Assembly (NCBI GenBank): GCA_937928475.1
Contig: CALFVE010000179.1
Coordinates: forward strand, 1 to 16,741
Direction: 5' to 3'
Source: an uncultured bacterium
Lineage (GTDB): Bacteria; Armatimonadota; Zipacnadia; Zipacnadales; Zipacnadaceae
Length of the DNA: 16,741 nucleotides
Part shown: positions 1-9,600 of the stretch, in pieces
Layout: each line of letters begins with the position of its first letter
Position numbering within the stretch: the first letter of the stretch is position 1
Position numbers and translations under genes: made by a program
Notes under the pieces: model-generated
What the model was told of the DNA's origin: nothing
The model's input: the letters and a program-made list of their open reading frames with translations, nothing else
Databases searched by the model: none

Positions 1-1
1 C

Positions 2-3000
2 CTCGCCTTCTTTTTGACTTGCCTCGCGCCGGTAATGACCCTTGCTCCCCCTTCTTGCGCGGAGCCCGACTGGACCGTCGGCACGGCCGAAACGCTGGCC
101 CAAACTGCGACGGCGCCCACCGGCGTCAATGCCTCCGCCGCCGCCGTGCGACTGGCACGCCCTCCAGTCATTGATGGCAATCCGGTGGAATGGGAGGGCA
201 CCGTCGCCCACACCAGTTTTCCTCTCGCCGCTCTGCAGGACCGGCGTTCGGCGCGACTGCGCTTCGGCTACGACGAGGCCGCGCTGTATGTGGCCGGGCA
301 TGTCGTGGACGACACGCCGCTGGTCAATGCGCACCTGCCGACCGATCCTGACCGGCTGCAGGGCGATGCCGTGCGTTTTGGCGTTCACGCCGGTCGCCCC
401 GTGGTAGTCACGGTGTACTATTGCACCCCGGCGCGGGTGCCTGCTCTGTTGGTGGCTGATCCTCAGGGGGGCTCCTCCCAGGATTTGCTCGCTGCCGGCG
501 GGGCGGCCGCCTTCCTGGCCGACCGCGACGGCGAGGGCTACACCTTTGAGGCTCGCCTGCCCTGGCCCGCTCTGGGCGGTCGCTCGGGAGCCGAGGGTGC
601 GCGCCTGGCCTGGGAGATTCGCTGGGGAGACCGCGGGGGGCGGATCGCGACTCTGCTCTTTCAGGACGGACTGACGCAGCCGGTCTCCGGCGGCCGGGAC
701 GCCCTGGCCCAGCCTGCCTTATGGGGGATGCTGCGCTGGCTCACCGCTGCGCAGGCCAAAGCGGAGGGCAAGCCCCCGGCCCTCAGCCTGCCCCAAATCG
801 TCTACACCCTCCCCAGCAACGGCTACGCCACAGTGGTCATCGAGGACTCCCAGGGCCGCCGCGTCCGCAACCTACTCGCCGAGGCGCCACGCCTCAAAGG
901 GGAGCGCCGGGAGGTCTGGGACGGGCGGGACGACGCGGGCAAACTGGTTGCTGCCGGCAACTACCGTTGGCGCGGCCTCTGGCACACCGGCCTTTCGCCG
1001 GAATACCTGATTTCCTTCAACAATCCGGGCCAGCCACCGTATGTTACCGACAACGCCAGCAGTTGGGGCGCCGACCACGATGCGCCCGTGATGGTGGCGA
1101 CCAATGGCGGCCGCATGTACCTGGCCTGGAACAATTGCGAGGCCGGCTCCAGCCTCATCTGCACCGATCTCACCGGCAAGAAGGTCTGGGGCTGGCGCTC
1201 TGACCCGGGTCTGCCCTGGGATACCACCGGCCTGGCCGCCGACGACAAGTATGTCTACCTCGCTAAGTCGGGCTGGGCCTGGAACAACCGCCAGGATCAC
1301 GGCGCGGCGATCGCCCGCTTTGATGCTAACACCGGCGCGCTGGTCAACTGGCCGGCAGAGCACGGCGGGGTGGGCGCGGGTACGCTGCGGGCTCGTCCCT
1401 TTGAACCGGAGGTGCCGGGAGCGGGCTACCGCCTGAATGGGCTAAGCCTGAGTCAGGGCGTGCTCTACCTGAGTTTCCTGCGCGAAAACCTGGTGGAGAT
1501 GCGCGACGCGGAGACCGGCGCCGTACTCGGGTCGGTCCCCGTCCCCAGTCCTGGCGCCAGCGCAGTTGAGGCGGGCGGCAATCTGCTGGTGATGAGTGGC
1601 AAGTCGCTGCTTCGGGTGAATCTGCAATCCAAGCAAGCGGCCAAAGTGGCGGAGTTTGGTGATCCCCGCGGCGTCTGCCTCGGCACGCAGGGGGAGATCT
1701 ACGTCTCCGACTGGGACACCAACCAGGTGATCGTGCTGGACGCCTCCGGGAAGGAACTCCGCCGGGTGGGGCGTCCCGGAGGCCGTCAAACCGTCGGTGC
1801 CTGGCAGGCCGACGGGCTGCTCCATCCCCGCGGCCTGGCCGCCGACCCTCAGAATCGTCTTTGGGTCGCCGAGATGGACTGGTGGCCTAAGCGCTTTTCT
1901 GTCTGGGACGCCCAAGGCAGGCTGGTGAAGGATTTTATCGGCCCCACTCCTTACGGGGCGGTCACTTCCTATCTCGACAACAGCGACCATACCATCGCGT
2001 ATTCCAGCGGGACCAAGTTCCGGCTTGACTATCAGAACCGAACCTATCAGCCGCTTGCGGTCTTGGGTCGCAACGACCGCCCCGGAGCCGTCTTCTGGTG
2101 GGCCGAGGCCGGGCAGTTTCTCACCTACCAGGGCAAGCGCTACTTTTTCACCGACGGTGGCGCCTTTGTGTTCAAGACCCTTTTTGCTGTGGAACCGGAT
2201 CGCCTGCGCGCTCTCTCCGCACTGACCACCGCTCAGCAGATGCGCGGGAGTTATCGCGGTCCCGAGATCCCCGCGCTCCAGCAGGCCAAGGATACCGACT
2301 GGGTCTCCTGGGCCGACAAGAACGGCGACGCCTTGGTGCAGCCGGACGAGCTGCAGATTGTGCCCTCACCCACCGGGGGCGGCTTTGGGACCTACTGGGG
2401 CGGGTTCTGCGCACCCGACCTTACTCAGTACTGGCCTAGCGGCAATGGCCTGTGGGCCTTTCCGGTGGCCGGCTGGACAGAGTGCGGCGCGCCGATCTAC
2501 GATCTAACCAAGGCGCACAAGTTTGCCGATCTGCTCGGCGAGGTCGGCTTCCTGGGCGTAGACGCCACCGGGCGCGTGCTTATTCGCGGCCAGCCCATCA
2601 TGGCCTTCAAGCCCGACGGTACCGTGGATTGGACCTATCCCAGCGAATTCGCCATGCACGGCCGCCCCGGACCGCCAGCGCCGGGCCGCATCGTGGAGGT
2701 CCACCGCATCACCGGTCTGGCTGATCTGCCCCCCGCCGCCGGCGGTGGGCAGATCTACGCCATGAACGGCAACAACGGGGAGTGGTATTTCCTCACCACC
2801 GACGGTCTCTTCGTGCAGCACATCTTCGCCGACATCCGGGTCGGCGGGCATCGAGCGCCGGAATACGTCATCTCTCAAGAAGCCTTCGGCGGCTACTTCT
2901 GCCAGGCCGCTGACGACGGCAAGTACTACGTGGTCGCCGGGCACACCGATGCTCGCGTCTTCCGTCTCGACGGCGTGGACAGCATTCGCCGCTTGGCGGG

Positions 3001-3775
3001 TGCTTCTGTGGACCTCACCGGGCCTGCTTACGTAGCGGCTACGCAGGTGCTAGCTGAAGAAGCCTTGACGCAGAAGGCTGAGAAACTAGCCCGCCTGCCT
3101 CGGCTTGCTGAGCCGGCGGACGCGGAGGGCTTCGCTACGATCTGGCCGGACGGGGCGGTTACCGAGTGGCGCGCTCTCAACGGGAGCACCATCAGCGTGC
3201 GCAAGGCCTGGGACGAACAGTACCTGTACCTGCGCTACGAGGTGCAGGACGCAAGCCCGCTGCGGAACAACGGCGACGATTGGAAGATGCTGTTCAAGTA
3301 CGGCGATTCTGTAGACCTGCAAGTCGCTGTCGATCCGACCGCCGATCCCCAGCGGGCTAGCGCAGCCCCCGGCGACAAGCGCCTGCTGCTCACCGAGGCG
3401 CGCGAGAAACGCGCTGCGGTGCTTTACGAACCGGTAGTGCCGGGCAGCCCAGGAGAGAAGGTCCCCTTTGCGTCCCCCTGGCGCACTGTGGTTTTCGACC
3501 GAGTGCGCCTGGTCACCGACCTGGTCAAACTGCGCGTGGCCCGTCAAGCCAACGCTTACACAGTGGAGGCCGCAATTCCCTGGAGCCTGCTGGGGATAAC
3601 GCCGCAGCCGGGCCTGCGGCTGCGCGGTGACTTTGGCGTGCTCTTCGGCAACGAGGCCGGAGAGGTCACCCTGCTGCGCTCCTACTGGTCGAATCAGAAC
3701 ACGAGCATCGTCAGCGACGTTCCCAGCGAGGCCAGCCTCGAACCCCGCCAATGGGGTGAGGTGGTCCTGGAGTAA
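2..3775 (+). CDS. Exported CBM9-like / FlgD-like / beta-propeller / CBM9-like protein (5' partial)
   Basis: The frame is open to the left edge. Before the first internal ATG (base 35) it encodes a hydrophobic stretch, LAFFLTCLAPVMTLA, that reads as the core of a signal peptide, so the true start lies outside the window and the protein is exported. Residue numbers here count from the TTG at base 14. Residues about 45-240 resemble a CBM9-like beta-sandwich (VIDGNPVEW, then alternating strands typical of the family). Residues about 257-330 match a FlgD-type Ig-like domain, with the motif WDGRDDAGKLVAAGNYRWRG. Residues about 340-1030 are propeller-like, with NHL-style repeats near 548-580 and 602-625. 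A 12-residue EF-hand-like loop (D768, N770, D772, E779) sits inside this part. Residues about 1040-1253 form a second CBM9-like domain. No catalytic motif is recognised. The likely role is binding or display of extracellular carbohydrate; the ligand is unknown. Domain calls were made by eye. Confidence 0.85.
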   Translation, partial: LAFFLTCLAPVMTLAPPSCAEPDWTVGTAETLAQTATAPTGVNASAAAVRLARPPVIDGNPVEWEGTVAHTSFPLAALQDRRSARLRFGYDEAALYVAGHVVDDTPLVNAHLPTDPDRLQGDAVRFGVHAGRPVVVTVYYCTPARVPALLVADPQGGSSQDLLAAGGAAAFLADRDGEGYTFEARLPWPALGGRSGAEGARLAWEIRWGDRGGRIATLLFQDGLTQPVSGGRDALAQPALWGMLRWLTAAQAKAEGKPPALSLPQIVYTLPSNGYATVVIEDSQGRRVRNLLAEAPRLKGERREVWDGRDDAGKLVAAGNYRWRGLWHTGLSPEYLISFNNPGQPPYVTDNASSWGADHDAPVMVATNGGRMYLAWNNCEAGSSLICTDLTGKKVWGWRSDPGLPWDTTGLAADDKYVYLAKSGWAWNNRQDHGAAIARFDANTGALVNWPAEHGGVGAGTLRARPFEPEVPGAGYRLNGLSLSQGVLYLSFLRENLVEMRDAETGAVLGSVPVPSPGASAVEAGGNLLVMSGKSLLRVNLQSKQAAKVAEFGDPRGVCLGTQGEIYVSDWDTNQVIVLDASGKELRRVGRPGGRQTVGAWQADGLLHPRGLAADPQNRLWVAEMDWWPKRFSVWDAQGRLVKDFIGPTPYGAVTSYLDNSDHTIAYSSGTKFRLDYQNRTYQPLAVLGRNDRPGAVFWWAEAGQFLTYQGKRYFFTDGGAFVFKTLFAVEPDRLRALSALTTAQQMRGSYRGPEIPALQQAKDTDWVSWADKNGDALVQPDELQIVPSPTGGGFGTYWGGFCAPDLTQYWPSGNGLWAFPVAGWTECGAPIYDLTKAHKFADLLGEVGFLGVDATGRVLIRGQPIMAFKPDGTVDWTYPSEFAMHGRPGPPAPGRIVEVHRITGLADLPPAAGGGQIYAMNGNNGEWYFLTTDGLFVQHIFADIRVGGHRAPEYVISQEAFGGYFCQAADDGKYYVVAGHTDARVFRLDGVDSIRRLAGASVDLTGPAYVAATQVLAEEALTQKAEKLARLPRLAEPADAEGFATIWPDGAVTEWRALNGSTISVRKAWDEQYLYLRYEVQDASPLRNNGDDWKMLFKYGDSVDLQVAVDPTADPQRASAAPGDKRLLLTEAREKRAAVLYEPVVPGSPGEKVPFASPWRTVVFDRVRLVTDLVKLRVARQANAYTVEAAIPWSLLGITPQPGLRLRGDFGVLFGNEAGEVTLLRSYWSNQNTSIVSDVPSEASLEPRQWGEVVLE

Positions 3776-3847
3776 CGCCCGCCGCCCTGCTGCCCTTGCC
3801 TGTGCCCGGGATCAGGTGGTGAGCACTGGGAGATCTGGGCTGGTTCT

Positions 3848-3863
3848 CGCGGGCCTGCCCGCG
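3848..3863. repeat. Short perfect inverted repeat in the gap between the two propeller genes
   Basis: CGCGGGC and GCCCGCG are separated by two bases, giving a small GC-only hairpin in the 147-base gap. No T-run follows on either strand, so it does not qualify as a classical intrinsic terminator. An A-rich stretch (AAGAAAAAAGAAA) lies just downstream, before the ribosome binding site of the next gene. The function is unknown and it may be chance in GC-rich DNA. Confidence 0.35.
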
Positions 3864-3922
3864 GCGTGCCCAAGAAAAAAGAAACGGGGCCCGAAACAGC
3901 GCGCTCTTGGAGGAGGCACTAG

Positions 3923-5635
3923 ATGCGGACAACTTCTCTCGCTTTGACCCTGCTACTGATGGCCTGCCTCGCCGCTTCCGGCGCGGAACTGCGCTGCGTC
4001 GGCGTGCTGGGGAACAGCGGCTTTGCCGGTCGGAGTCTGCTGAAAATGCAACCCGGAGGCTATCCCGGCGGGGTGGCAGTGGACGACGAACTCACCCTCT
4101 GGCACTCGGCGGCTGCCGACCGCCTGGAACGGCTGTCGCTGGACGGCAGGGTGCTGGCCGCCTTCAAGGTGGAAGGCGGCGCTATGGGCCATCCTCAGCA
4201 CAACGTTCGGGTGGCGCTGGTGGGCGAATATGTGCTGGAACTGCAAATGGACCAGGGGCGTCTGTTCGCGCTGCGTCGCGATGCCGATCCCGCCCAGGAG
4301 ACCATGAAGCCGCTGGCGCTGGATCCTCCCCTCACCTTCTGGTACGCCTCCGGCCTGGGCGCGCGAGGCCTTGGAGGCCGAGCCATCGTAGACACCGGCA
4401 CTGCGATTCACGCCGTTGATCCTGCTACCGGAAAAACTGAAAAACTGTTCGACCTGCCCGCTCGCGTTCAGGAACACGGCCTGGAAGTCGCCCCGGACGG
4501 CACGATCTACGTCACCGGTGCCTTCGGGACGCTGGCCTTTGACGCCACCGGGCGGCAACTGCGCTCCGGGCCCGGCTGCTACGGACGTATCAACTGGATA
4601 CCCGGCGGCCTCGTGGCCCTTACCTGGCGCGGAGTGCAACGCTTGCCCGAGAGTCTGGAGAACGTGCAAGCCCTGTTCTGGAATGCCGGCCAGGAGATCG
4701 GGCGCGCCGGTCAGGTTTATCCGGTAGCCGGTGACGTGGTCGCCTTCGCCACCGAGATTGGCCCCGTCTACCTGGCTCACGTCTCCACTGAGCGCCTGGA
4801 CTTTTTCCGCCGCCTGGGCGCGATTACGCCCCTGGCCCTCGGCCTGTCCAGCGCCGGGGAGGTCATGGTGGGTGCCTACGGAGGCCTGCAAATCTGGCGC
4901 TGGACCGACCGCGCGGATGCCTGTGCCTTCGCCAGTTACGATTTCAAAGACTGGCTTGCTTGCCGGCAGATCGTTTCGCGTGGCCAGTACACCTTCGGGG
5001 TCAAGCAATCCTACCGCGAGACGGAAGCAATGCAGGTGTGGGCCTGGCCGCCTACCGTCTATGGCCTCTCCTGGTCGAATCTGCAGGGCGAGCGGCCTCC
5101 GCGCCCCCTGGGCTTTGCCCTTGCCGAAGACGGCCGGGCCTTTTTCACCTCAGAGAAAGAGCGGGACCTCTACGTAAGCACTCAGAACAATCAGTACCTC
5201 GCCGGCAATGTCAAGAAGGCCTCCTGGGTCGGAGAGAATCCCCTCCAGCAGCCTACCGAACTGGCCGGCTGGACCCAGGGACGCGTCGCCGTAGCCGATG
5301 GGGGAGAGGCAGTGCTCGTCGAGCCGGCTGGCGAGCAGTATCGCGAGGCCTGGCGGATGGCCTCGTGGGGTGATCAACCCGAGCAGCGCTTCGGCCCCGA
5401 ACTGCACCTCTCCAGCAGCCGCGACTACCTCTTCGTGAGCGATACGCAGCGGCACCGCCTCCTGGTCTTCGACCTGGCCACTCGCCGCCTGCTCGCTCAG
5501 TTGGGAACCACCGATCAGCCCGGCGACGGCCTGGGCCAGTTCACAGAGCCGGCCCAGATCGCCGCCAACGGCCTGCGAGCGGTCGTCTTTGACCGCGGCA
5601 ACCAACGCCTGGTGCAGTGCGAACTTCGGCCGTGA
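3923..5635 (+). CDS. Exported or lipid-anchored NHL-like beta-propeller protein
   Basis: A 570-residue protein. The start ATG follows AGGAGG at 3911-3916 with a 6-base spacer. The N-terminus is a signal peptide: MRTTS, then a hydrophobic run. Cys15 in the context LLMAC could be a weak lipobox, and cleavage after ASGA (residues 18-21) is the alternative, so the protein is either a lipoprotein or soluble and exported. The rest is made of repeated beta-rich units with phrases such as GLEVAPDGTIYVTGAFG. A clear NHL-like unit at about residues 500-570 includes VSDTQRHRLLVFD and FTEPAQIAANGLRAVVFDRG. This fits a beta-propeller used for binding rather than catalysis, and no active-site motif was found. 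It follows the larger propeller protein on the same strand after 147 bases and probably belongs to the same functional group. Its ligand or partner cannot be told from sequence. Confidence 0.85.
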   Translation: MRTTSLALTLLLMACLAASGAELRCVGVLGNSGFAGRSLLKMQPGGYPGGVAVDDELTLWHSAAADRLERLSLDGRVLAAFKVEGGAMGHPQHNVRVALVGEYVLELQMDQGRLFALRRDADPAQETMKPLALDPPLTFWYASGLGARGLGGRAIVDTGTAIHAVDPATGKTEKLFDLPARVQEHGLEVAPDGTIYVTGAFGTLAFDATGRQLRSGPGCYGRINWIPGGLVALTWRGVQRLPESLENVQALFWNAGQEIGRAGQVYPVAGDVVAFATEIGPVYLAHVSTERLDFFRRLGAITPLALGLSSAGEVMVGAYGGLQIWRWTDRADACAFASYDFKDWLACRQIVSRGQYTFGVKQSYRETEAMQVWAWPPTVYGLSWSNLQGERPPRPLGFALAEDGRAFFTSEKERDLYVSTQNNQYLAGNVKKASWVGENPLQQPTELAGWTQGRVAVADGGEAVLVEPAGEQYREAWRMASWGDQPEQRFGPELHLSSSRDYLFVSDTQRHRLLVFDLATRRLLAQLGTTDQPGDGLGQFTEPAQIAANGLRAVVFDRGNQRLVQCELRP

Positions 5636-5753
5636 AACCCTCGCCGTAGCCGCGTCGAATTTCCTCCGGCGGCGGTGAACTGAGGGGCTTCCTCTCCCTA
5701 GAGCACCCGCCAATCCCGCCGAGGTATGGATCCGAAGGGTGAGGACAGCAAGC

Positions 5754-6614
5754 ATGGATCGTCCTCCATCTCGAGTTGCGCTGCGAGCAAGTCCCGCCTC
5801 GCGAGAGGCCGTCGGCTGGCGCCTCATATGCCTCTTGCTCGCCCTATCTCTACTCCCCTTGCTTCCTGCGCCGGTCTCTGCCGCCGAGACTGCCGATCCC
5901 CGCACTGATCTTTACTTCGCGCACGAGGGTCTCCGCCGACTGCTGGAATGGGCCACCTTCAAACTCAGTTTCGACGGGGGCAGCATGATCCCGGACCTGG
6001 CGGCGGGAGACTGGCAGCCTCGCCTACTAGGCGAGCCCAAGTTCCTGCCCGGCTTGCGTGGGCTAGCCTTGCTGGCCGGCGGCGAAAGCGGCAGCGCCAT
6101 TTACCCTCGCGACCGCAACGCCACCCTCGATACCCAGGGCGCCCTGGCCCTCTGGCTCTGCCCCCTGGAGTGGACGCACTACCAAGGCCCCAATACTGAA
6201 TACGTTATGACCACCAATGCCACCTTCTACCTGGAGCGCCAGGGCCCTATGCACAACGAGGAGGGACAGGTCACGCGCCACGAGGGTTTGCTCGGCCTGG
6301 TGCGCGGCGAGCCTACCGCCAACGTGACCCTGGTTCTTGACACCAGCAAGTGGGCGAACGGGGAATGGCGGCTGATCGTGATGAATTGGGCCTGGCCCGG
6401 CTTCTCTATATCGCAGAACGGCGGCGAGTTCGCGAGCCTAGCCACCAAAGCCGTGCCTCCCCCCGGCCATTTCGGAGACCTGATCATCGGCTCACGTGGG
6501 GGCGAGAAGACGCTGGTGGACGAGGTTCTCTTCTTCCGACGGCCCCTCAGCCGGGAGGAGGGGCGCCTGCTCTATGAGGCTCTGAAACCGCCTCCTACGG
6601 AGGTTACGCCATGA
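5754..6614 (+). CDS. Exported LamG/concanavalin-A-like domain protein
   Basis: A 286-residue protein if translated from the ATG at 5754, which has GGTGAGG at 5738-5744 with a 9-base spacer. An in-frame GTG at 5739 would add five residues. The N-terminus has an arginine-containing n-region, a leucine-rich core (about residues 24-38) and a PVSAAE cleavage region, so it should be exported. The mature part (about 50-280) resembles the LamG/concanavalin-A-like sandwich: strands ending in ALALWLCPLEW, then a conserved-type C-terminal phrase, VDEVLFFRRPLSREEGRLLYEA. Such domains bind sugars or act as modules beside glycoside hydrolases; none of the catalytic glutamates of the enzymatic members was recognised. 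Its stop overlaps the start of the DUF6067 gene by four bases (ATGA), which suggests coupled translation and a joint job. The exact ligand is unknown. Confidence 0.85.
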   Translation: MDRPPSRVALRASPASREAVGWRLICLLLALSLLPLLPAPVSAAETADPRTDLYFAHEGLRRLLEWATFKLSFDGGSMIPDLAAGDWQPRLLGEPKFLPGLRGLALLAGGESGSAIYPRDRNATLDTQGALALWLCPLEWTHYQGPNTEYVMTTNATFYLERQGPMHNEEGQVTRHEGLLGLVRGEPTANVTLVLDTSKWANGEWRLIVMNWAWPGFSISQNGGEFASLATKAVPPPGHFGDLIIGSRGGEKTLVDEVLFFRRPLSREEGRLLYEALKPPPTEVTP

Positions 6615-9600
6615 AACTCTTACTACTGCTTCCGGTCATGTTCGTGGCCTTCTCGTCGCTGCCGCTCCGCGCAGCGCAGATTCCTCCCCCCGAGGTGTCG
6701 CTGCCCCTCACGCACACGCCGCCCACCGTGGACGGCATCATTGAGGAGGCGGAGTGGGCCGGCGCTTCCCGCAGCATCGGCCTGGTCAGCCAATACGACG
6801 GTCTCCTGGGCGCTCGCGAGGCCATCATCTGGGTCGGCGCTGACAGAAGCAACCTCTACCTCGCGATGAAGTCAGAACTGCCGCCCTCTGGCGATCTCCT
6901 CACCCGGGCCGTGCCCGACGGCAACCGTGATCTCGCCGATGCTCTTCACGACGATACCATCGAACTGGTGCTAGCGCCCCACCTGGGGGCCACCCAAGGC
7001 GACCGGCGCTATTTCCACATCATCTTCAACGACCGCCAGGCCATGTACGATCGCAGCCTCGATCCCGCTAGTCCGCAAAACCCGGTTAACATGGCCTGGC
7101 GCCTGCCGGAGTGGACCTACCGCAGCAGCCTCCGGGAGGGCTGGTGGCATGTTGAGATCGCTATCCCCTTCACGGCTCTTGGCGCAACCGCCGAAGATCT
7201 GGGCCGCCCTTGGGGGATTCGCTTCTGCCGCAACTGGCAGCGGGGCTGGGATCAGAGCCGCTGGGAAAGCGTGCTCACTGCCTACGAGGACCTCCCCACC
7301 ATCCCGCGCGTCACTTTCGATGAGCGTGCGCCCGTCGTCCAGGTCCTCGGGCTGCGCGGCGAGACAGGCCCCCGCCTGGAACTGTCCATCTCCAACCCGG
7401 GCGCCGTGGCCATCCCCGTCAAAGTGTTCGTTTCGGACACCTGGAGCCGCAACCCGCCCCATGAGATCATGCGGGAAATGACCGTCGCGGCGGGCGCCAT
7501 CGAGCACGTGGTGGTAACTCCGCCTCACGGCGGCCCCGAGGGAGCGCACCACACAATTCTGCGGGTTACCTCCCCCGACGAACAGCGCATCTTCTACCTG
7601 CGTGACTTCTCCTGGAAGTTTGAGGTCCCCGCCGAACGCTGGACCATCATCCGCGAAGATAAGCAGGCTGTCCGCTTGCAGTACAAGATTTATCCCTACT
7701 ATCGGAAACTGAAGGTTAGGGTAAGCCTGGCCGGGCTGGCCACCAAGGACAAGGTCACTGGCGCCGAACTCGCGTTCTCGCGCGAGGGAAACGACCGGAC
7801 TCTCGCTCGCGCCCCACTTACCTTCCGCCAAGATGTCGCGGAGACCCTGCTTGAGGTTCCCGAACTCACCGCCGGCCGCTATCTAATCAGCGTGCGCTTG
7901 CAGGGTGAAGGCGTGCCTACCGATCCAGTGACCCAAGTCTACGAACGCAAGGTTTTCCCCTGGGAGCACAACAACCTGGGCCTTTCCGAGCGGGTGATTC
8001 CGCCGTTTACACCTATCCGCGTCGTCGGCAACACGGTGTCTACTGTGCTGCGGGATCACCGCTTGGGCAACGACGGACTGTGGCAACAGGTGACCAGTCT
8101 GGGGCGCCCCCTACTGAAGTCCCCCATGCGCTGGGTAGTCTGGGGGAACGGCGAGGTTCTGCCTGTGAAGCCGGGCTCCTTGTCTGTGGACAGTGCCAAG
8201 CCGCATGCGGCGGTCACTACGGGAGCCTTCTCAGCCGGTCCGGTGCAGGCCCGCGTGCGCACAGAGTGGGACTACGACGGCATGGCCAAGGTCTTCCTGC
8301 GGCTTGCGGCCGCGCCGGGCCAGCAGGTCGAGCGCCTCAGCCTGGAGATTCCCCTCGACGACGCGCAGGTCCCGTACATGCACGCCTGCGGCGACGGCCT
8401 GCACTACAACTACGCGGGAAAGACGCCGCCCGGGACCGGGGCTATCTGGGACTCCTCCCAGGCCAACCGAACCAACCTCGTGAACACCTTCTACCCCTAC
8501 CTCTGGCTGGGAGGCGGCGAGCGGGGGCTGTGCTGGTTCGCCGACACTGACAAGGACTGGAGTCTCGACGACACGACTCCCACTATCGAGCTGGAGCGGC
8601 AGGCCGGTGTCCTGCTCCTGCGCGTCAACTTCATCACCCGGCCTACCCTCCTCGACCGCCCCCGCGAGATTGTTTTCGGCTTGCAGGCCACGCCTGCCAA
8701 GCCCATGCCGGAGCAGCCGGTCAACTGGCGCCGCTGGTTCACCACGCCCCTGGAGGGCGTCCCCAATCTGCAACTCTTCACCATCGTGGGGGCCAGTTAC
8801 TACTACGGCTGCCTCAGTTACGACTTCTACCCGATCAATCGCAACTTCGAGATCTACGAGGTCTTCTCGCGGGCCCGCGACACGGGCGAAGTCCCGCCGG
8901 ATTTCCTCGACCGCTGGATGGAGCAGTACAAGCAGTACGTTTCCCCCGATAGCGACGAGTTTCGCAACTACCGTATTCACGTCCAGTCGGGCCTGGGCAG
9001 CGCCACGCGCCTGCGGCGCGCCGAGGGCTGGCTCTGGACTCCCTACACCAACATCCGTGGCATGGGCAACCAGCAGGAAGAGTGGCCCGTCTTTCAGGAC
9101 GAATGGGTCAATCTCCCCTATCTGGAGCGGGCCACGCGCGGGGACATCGCCTACGATGTCACCGCCGTCCGTTCCTGGCAGGATGCGGCCCTCTGGTACT
9201 ACCGCGAGATGATGAAATGCTTCGACGGTGTCTACTGGGACAACATCTTCCTGGCCGCCAACTTTGACACGGTAGCCGGCGGGGCCTGGGTGGACGAACA
9301 GGGCCGCCTTCATCCCTCCCTGGGTCTGTGGGCGCAGCGCGAAATGGTCAAGCGCACCGCGGTGCTGTTCAACGAAATGGGGCGACCGGTCTTTGCCAAT
9401 GTCGCCCACATGACCAACACCAACCTGGTGCCGGTGCTCTCCTTTGCTACCGTGAACCTCGACTGGGAATGGCAGTACGGGAAGCGTGACTTTCAAGATC
9501 GCTTCAGCCCCGAGCTTACCGTGGCTGAGGCGATCGGCCGCCAGTGCGGCAATATTCCGCTGATCCTGGCGGGAGGCTTCTACGATGCCAAGGATCCCGA

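Noticed and set aside
3953..5008. Minus-strand open frame (351 residues) opposite the second propeller gene
   Set aside because: It has no motif and no ribosome binding site. The plus-strand gene has a signal peptide, an AGGAGG site and NHL-like units.
5636..5753. Weak hairpin GAGGGGCTTCCTC in the gap before the LamG gene
   Set aside because: Only four to five pairs can form and no T-run follows. I see no promoter or terminator that can be supported in this gap.
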